Shown one piece after another: positions 42,588-45,043 of a stretch of 45,043 bases of DNA (positions are counted from its first letter, which is position 1; each line of letters begins with the position of its first letter). A program made the translations under genes and the position numbers. Source of the stretch: an uncultured Alphaproteobacteria bacterium (GTDB taxonomy: Bacteria > Pseudomonadota > Alphaproteobacteria > RF32 > CAG-239); the NCBI GenBank assembly GCA_905235385.1, contig CAJOLB010000002.1, positions 1 through 45,043 of the forward strand. Reading direction: 5' to 3'. The notes below the pieces were generated by a model. The model was not told the origin of the DNA, did no database searches, and saw only the letters and a list, made by a program, of their open reading frames with translations.

Positions 42588-43661
42588 ATGGAAAACGAAC
42601 GCATTGTCAGCCCCAAAGTTTTGCCCGAAGACGAAATAAAAGACGTTAATGTGCCGATTAATACAAGACCTGAAAGGCTTGATGATTTTATCGGACAAGA
42701 AGGTGCAAAACAAAACTTAAGGGTTTTTATTGAGGCTGCAAAATCACGCCACGAGGCACTCGATCATGTGCTTCTTTTCGGACCTCCGGGACTTGGCAAA
42801 ACAACGCTTGCTTCCATTATTGCCAAAGAACTCGGCGTTAATTTTAAGGCCACTTCCGCCCCGATGATTTCAAAATCGGGCGATTTGGCGGCAATTTTAA
42901 CAAACCTTGAGCCGAATGATGTGCTTTTTATTGATGAAATCCATCGCCTAAACCCCGCAATTGAAGAAGTTTTATATTCCGCGATGGAAGATTTTCAGCT
43001 TGATTTAATTATCGGTGAAGGACCTTCCGCACGCTCGGTTAAAATAGATTTGCAACCCTTTACGCTTGTCGGCGCAACCACACGTTCGGGGCTTTTATCA
43101 AACCCGTTAAGAGATCGTTTCGGTATTCCGTTGCGGCTTGATTTTTACACGCATGAAGACTTAAAAAAGATTGTGCTTCGCGGGGCAAAATTGCTCGGTA
43201 TGCCAATCTCGGAAACAGGCGCAATGGAAATTGCCAAGCGCTCGCGTGGCACACCGCGCGTTGCCGGAAGATTGTTGCGCCGCGTGCGTGATTTCGGGGC
43301 TGTCAGCGGTGGGGCTGAAATTGACAACACTTTGGCAGACACGGCTTTAAGGCGTCTAGATGTGGACAATTACGGTCTTGATATGTTTGACAGGCGTTAT
43401 TTAAACTGTATTGCGAAAAACTACGGCGGCGGTCCGGTCGGCGCAGATACTTTGGCTGCGGCTTTATCTGAAGAACGCGATACCATTGAGGAAGTTGTTG
43501 AGCCGTTTTTGTTAAAACTCGGGCTTATTGCACGCACACCGCGCGGACGCGTGATTTCCGAAGAAGGTTATCGCTATTTGGGGCTTAACCACGGAAAAAT
43601 TAAACGTGATAACGAACAATTTGATTTGTTAAAAAATATTGAAAGAGATAATGATGAATAA
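42588..43661 (+). CDS. ruvB: Holliday junction branch migration helicase RuvB
   Basis: RuvB is the AAA+ ring ATPase that drives branch migration. The 357 residues start with a family N-terminus ([18 protein letters not shown]). They have Walker [11 protein letters not shown], Walker [11 protein letters not shown], the sensor 1 region [11 protein letters not shown] and the arginine-finger region PLRDRFG. A C-terminal winged helix follows ([15 protein letters not shown], then [17 protein letters not shown]). It starts 3 bp after ruvA. Its last codons overlap the start of ybgC. Confidence 0.97.
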   Translation: MENERIVSPKVLPEDEIKDVNVPINTRPERLDDFIGQEGAKQNLRVFIEAAKSRHEALDHVLLFGPPGLGKTTLASIIAKELGVNFKATSAPMISKSGDLAAILTNLEPNDVLFIDEIHRLNPAIEEVLYSAMEDFQLDLIIGEGPSARSVKIDLQPFTLVGATTRSGLLSNPLRDRFGIPLRLDFYTHEDLKKIVLRGAKLLGMPISETGAMEIAKRSRGTPRVAGRLLRRVRDFGAVSGGAEIDNTLADTALRRLDVDNYGLDMFDRRYLNCIAKNYGGGPVGADTLAAALSEERDTIEEVVEPFLLKLGLIARTPRGRVISEEGYRYLGLNHGKIKRDNEQFDLLKNIERDNDE

Positions 43662-44052
43662 AATTTTTCAAATTCCCGTCAGAGTCTATTATGAAGACAC
43701 AGATGCCGAAGGGATTGTTTATTATGCGAACTATTTGAAATTTGCCGAACGCGCCAGAACTGAATTTCTGCGCGCCCACAAATGGACCGTTGAAACCACA
43801 AAAGACGGCGACAGGTGCGGATTTGTCGCACGGCATGCCGAAATTGACTATAAGCAATCCGCTTTTTTGGACGATTTGCTTTCCGTTTCGTGCGAAATTG
43901 AAGAGCTTCGCAACTCTTCGGTTGTTATTCATCAAGAAATTAAAAAAGGCGATGAGCTTTTGGCTGATGTGCATGTAACGCTCGTTTATATCAACATTAA
44001 TCGTCATCGCCCGACGCGAATTCCTGATCAAATGCGCGAAAAATTGCAATAA
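43654..44052 (+). CDS. ybgC: YbgC-type acyl-CoA thioesterase
   Basis: YbgC is a hot-dog-fold thioesterase usually encoded at the head of the tol-pal cluster. The 132 residues have the active-site segment [20 protein letters not shown] with the catalytic aspartate D17, then [11 protein letters not shown]. The start overlaps ruvB by 8 bp. ATG 43654 is preferred to the adjacent ATG 43651 because the AAAGAG ribosome-binding site is then 6 nt away. In many proteobacteria ruvAB-ybgC runs on into tolQRAB-pal; here a terminator and a convergent gene follow at once, so the tol genes must be elsewhere. Confidence 0.92.
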   Translation: MNKIFQIPVRVYYEDTDAEGIVYYANYLKFAERARTEFLRAHKWTVETTKDGDRCGFVARHAEIDYKQSAFLDDLLSVSCEIEELRNSSVVIHQEIKKGDELLADVHVTLVYININRHRPTRIPDQMREKLQ

Positions 44053-44080
44053 AAAAGAGGTCTTAACGACCTCTTTTTTT
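44052..44080. terminator. Bidirectional terminator between ybgC and proS
   Basis: An 11-bp stem (AAAAAGAGGTC / GACCTCTTTTT, 44052-44062 with 44068-44078) has a TTAAC loop and T/A runs on both sides. Its core is the same as the terminator at 124-153. Confidence 0.87.
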
Positions 44081-44086
44081 ATCGCC

Positions 44087-45043
44087 TTAATAGCTTCTGG
44101 CGTAGATGACGTCTATGGTCGCATCTTTGCCGGTCAGCAAACATTTGCCTTTTGTGCCAGATTGCTCTAAAGGCAGGCAGCGAATCGCAATTTTGAGCTC
44201 TTTTAAGAGTTCTTCGGTTTTTTCATCACCGCTCCATTTGCCTTTCACAAAGGCGACTTTGCCTTGTTTTCCGTCTTCAATCCACTCATTTGCCTGATTA
44301 AAATAAGCCTTAAATTCTTCAGGCGTTAAAATATCTGTTCTGATATTTTGATCCATACGCGCTTTGGCACGAGCAAAAAGCTCGTTTTGAATTTTTTCCA
44401 ATCGGCTTGAAATCGTTGTTACAAAATCAGCTTTTGAAACAATTTCTTTGGCGCCGATATTCAAACGCTCACGAACCATTAAACCCTGATTTTCAATATC
44501 TCTTAAGCCGATTTCGCAAATCACGGGCGCACCTTTTCTTGTCCACTCCCAAAACTTGTCAACGGATTGTTTGTTGCGCTTATCAATCTTAACGCGGATT
44601 TTTTCACCGAAAGGCGTTTGTTTTTTGAGTTCAAGCGCGATTTCATTGATATATGCCATCACTTTTTCTTCGTCTTCGGCTTTTTTAATCACCGGCACAA
44701 AAATCACCTGATGAGGCGCAATGCGCGGCGGCACAACCATACCTTCATCATCGGCGTGCGTCATAATCACCCCGCCGATAAGTCTTGTTGAAACACCCCA
44801 TGAGGTTGTGTAAGCAAATTCGGGTTTGTTTTCTTTGTTGATAAAGCTGATGTTTGCCGATTTTGCAAAGTTTTGCCCCAAAAAGTGCGATGTGCCGGCC
44901 TGCAAGGCTTTGCCGTCCTGCATCATGGCTTCAACGCAATAGGTATCAACCGCACCCGGAAACTTGTCGTATTCAGGCTTAACACCTTCAATGACAGGCA
45001 TAGCCAAAAATTCTTCACAAGTTTTGCGATAAACTTCCAACAT
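44087..45043 (-). CDS. proS: Prolyl-tRNA synthetase, archaeal/eukaryotic type (C-terminal part)
   Basis: ProRS charges tRNA-Pro. Only the last 318 residues are in the window; the ATG at the very edge is an internal Met, since the family has about 480-500 residues. Visible are LQAGTSHFLGQNFAK and the motif-3-like TTSWGVSTRLIGG, then the anticodon-binding domain (PPRIAPHQVIFVPV), and a C-terminal zinc-type domain ending in a tyrosine (VIYARSY). This layout and the terminal Tyr are those of the archaeal/eukaryotic ProRS, not the bacterial form with its large insertion domain. Converges on ybgC across a shared terminator. Confidence 0.92.
   Translation of the reverse strand: MLEVYRKTCEEFLAMPVIEGVKPEYDKFPGAVDTYCVEAMMQDGKALQAGTSHFLGQNFAKSANISFINKENKPEFAYTTSWGVSTRLIGGVIMTHADDEGMVVPPRIAPHQVIFVPVIKKAEDEEKVMAYINEIALELKKQTPFGEKIRVKIDKRNKQSVDKFWEWTRKGAPVICEIGLRDIENQGLMVRERLNIGAKEIVSKADFVTTISSRLEKIQNELFARAKARMDQNIRTDILTPEEFKAYFNQANEWIEDGKQGKVAFVKGKWSGDEKTEELLKELKIAIRCLPLEQSGTKGKCLLTGKDATIDVIYARSY

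Noticed and set aside
45041-45043. ATG at the window edge as the proS start
   Set aside because: The family needs about 170 more N-terminal residues, including motifs 1 and 2. This Met is internal.

Overview
The window looks like a chromosome segment of an AT-rich, host-associated alphaproteobacterium, possibly one of the uncultured gut lineages. This placement is inferred from gene content and has not been tested phylogenetically. The supporting signs are an alphaproteobacterial-type SspB followed directly by a ribbon-helix-helix gene, a DksA with a single cysteine left in its zinc-finger region, a zinc-ligand-free ribosomal protein L36, GAF-PtsP (nitrogen PTS), a dksA-maf-RNase G/E-yacG gene string, and several large cysteine-rich secreted proteins. 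Lactate dehydrogenase plus an RquA-like protein (rhodoquinone synthesis) suggest life with little oxygen. No rRNA, tRNA, CRISPR array, transposase or phage gene was recognised.

Layout. 1-121: tail of an unidentified + strand gene and a two-way terminator. 151-5691 (-): ptsP, a RodZ-like membrane regulator, hisS and prfA. 5769-6131 (+): a stand-alone cupin. 6132-6639: about 500 bp without genes but full of nested palindromes. 6640-11539 (-): a giant autotransporter with a signal peptide, ankyrin-like segment, glycine-rich hydrophobic stretch, tandem Cys modules arranged as a 417-bp super-repeat, a beta-helix-like passenger and a beta-barrel whose last strand is separated by a one-base frameshift. 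11633-13998 (-): dksA-maf-rng-yacG. 14086-14724 (-): a pilin-like gene. 14857-16588 (+): outer-membrane barrel, small anchored protein, sspB, RHH regulator. 16595-20544 (-): metG, a membrane-anchored degenerate SNase-fold protein, trkH. 20709-21674 (+): ldh. 21724-23736 (-): rpmJ and rpsA. 23894-26849 (+): secreted protein, ettA, amidase. 26904-28442 (-): cmk and an orphan gene with its own promoter. 28537-30714 (+): rsmE, an orphan response regulator, rquA-like. 30816-32786 (+): a second Cys-rich secreted protein. 32839-37190 (-): a retropepsin-like lipoprotein, a 7TM inactive-transglutaminase protein and an ATP-grasp ligase, then cyclophilin and deoC. 37346-38374 (+): a candidate secreted papain-like enzyme. 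38357-41761 (-): OprB-like porin and two orphan genes with a duplicated regulatory region, one promoter carrying a poly-G spacer. 41943-44052 (+): ruvA-ruvB-ybgC. 44087-end (-): an archaeal-type prolyl-tRNA synthetase, cut by the window edge.

Most genes are housekeeping: translation (prfA, hisS, metG, proS, rpsA, rpmJ, ettA, rsmE), RNA and stress control (RNase G/E, DksA, SspB, PtsP) and DNA repair (RuvAB). The parts most worth attention are the envelope and surface genes: the frameshifted modular autotransporter, the related Cys-rich protein at 30.8 kb, the peptide-ligase/transglutaminase/retropepsin cassette with its candidate cysteine-hydrolase neighbour, and the pair of orphan genes at 39.6-41.8 kb whose promoters share a 12-bp upstream box and of which one may be switched by length changes in a G tract. 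Gene coupling is tight: four junctions use the one-base overlap TAATG.
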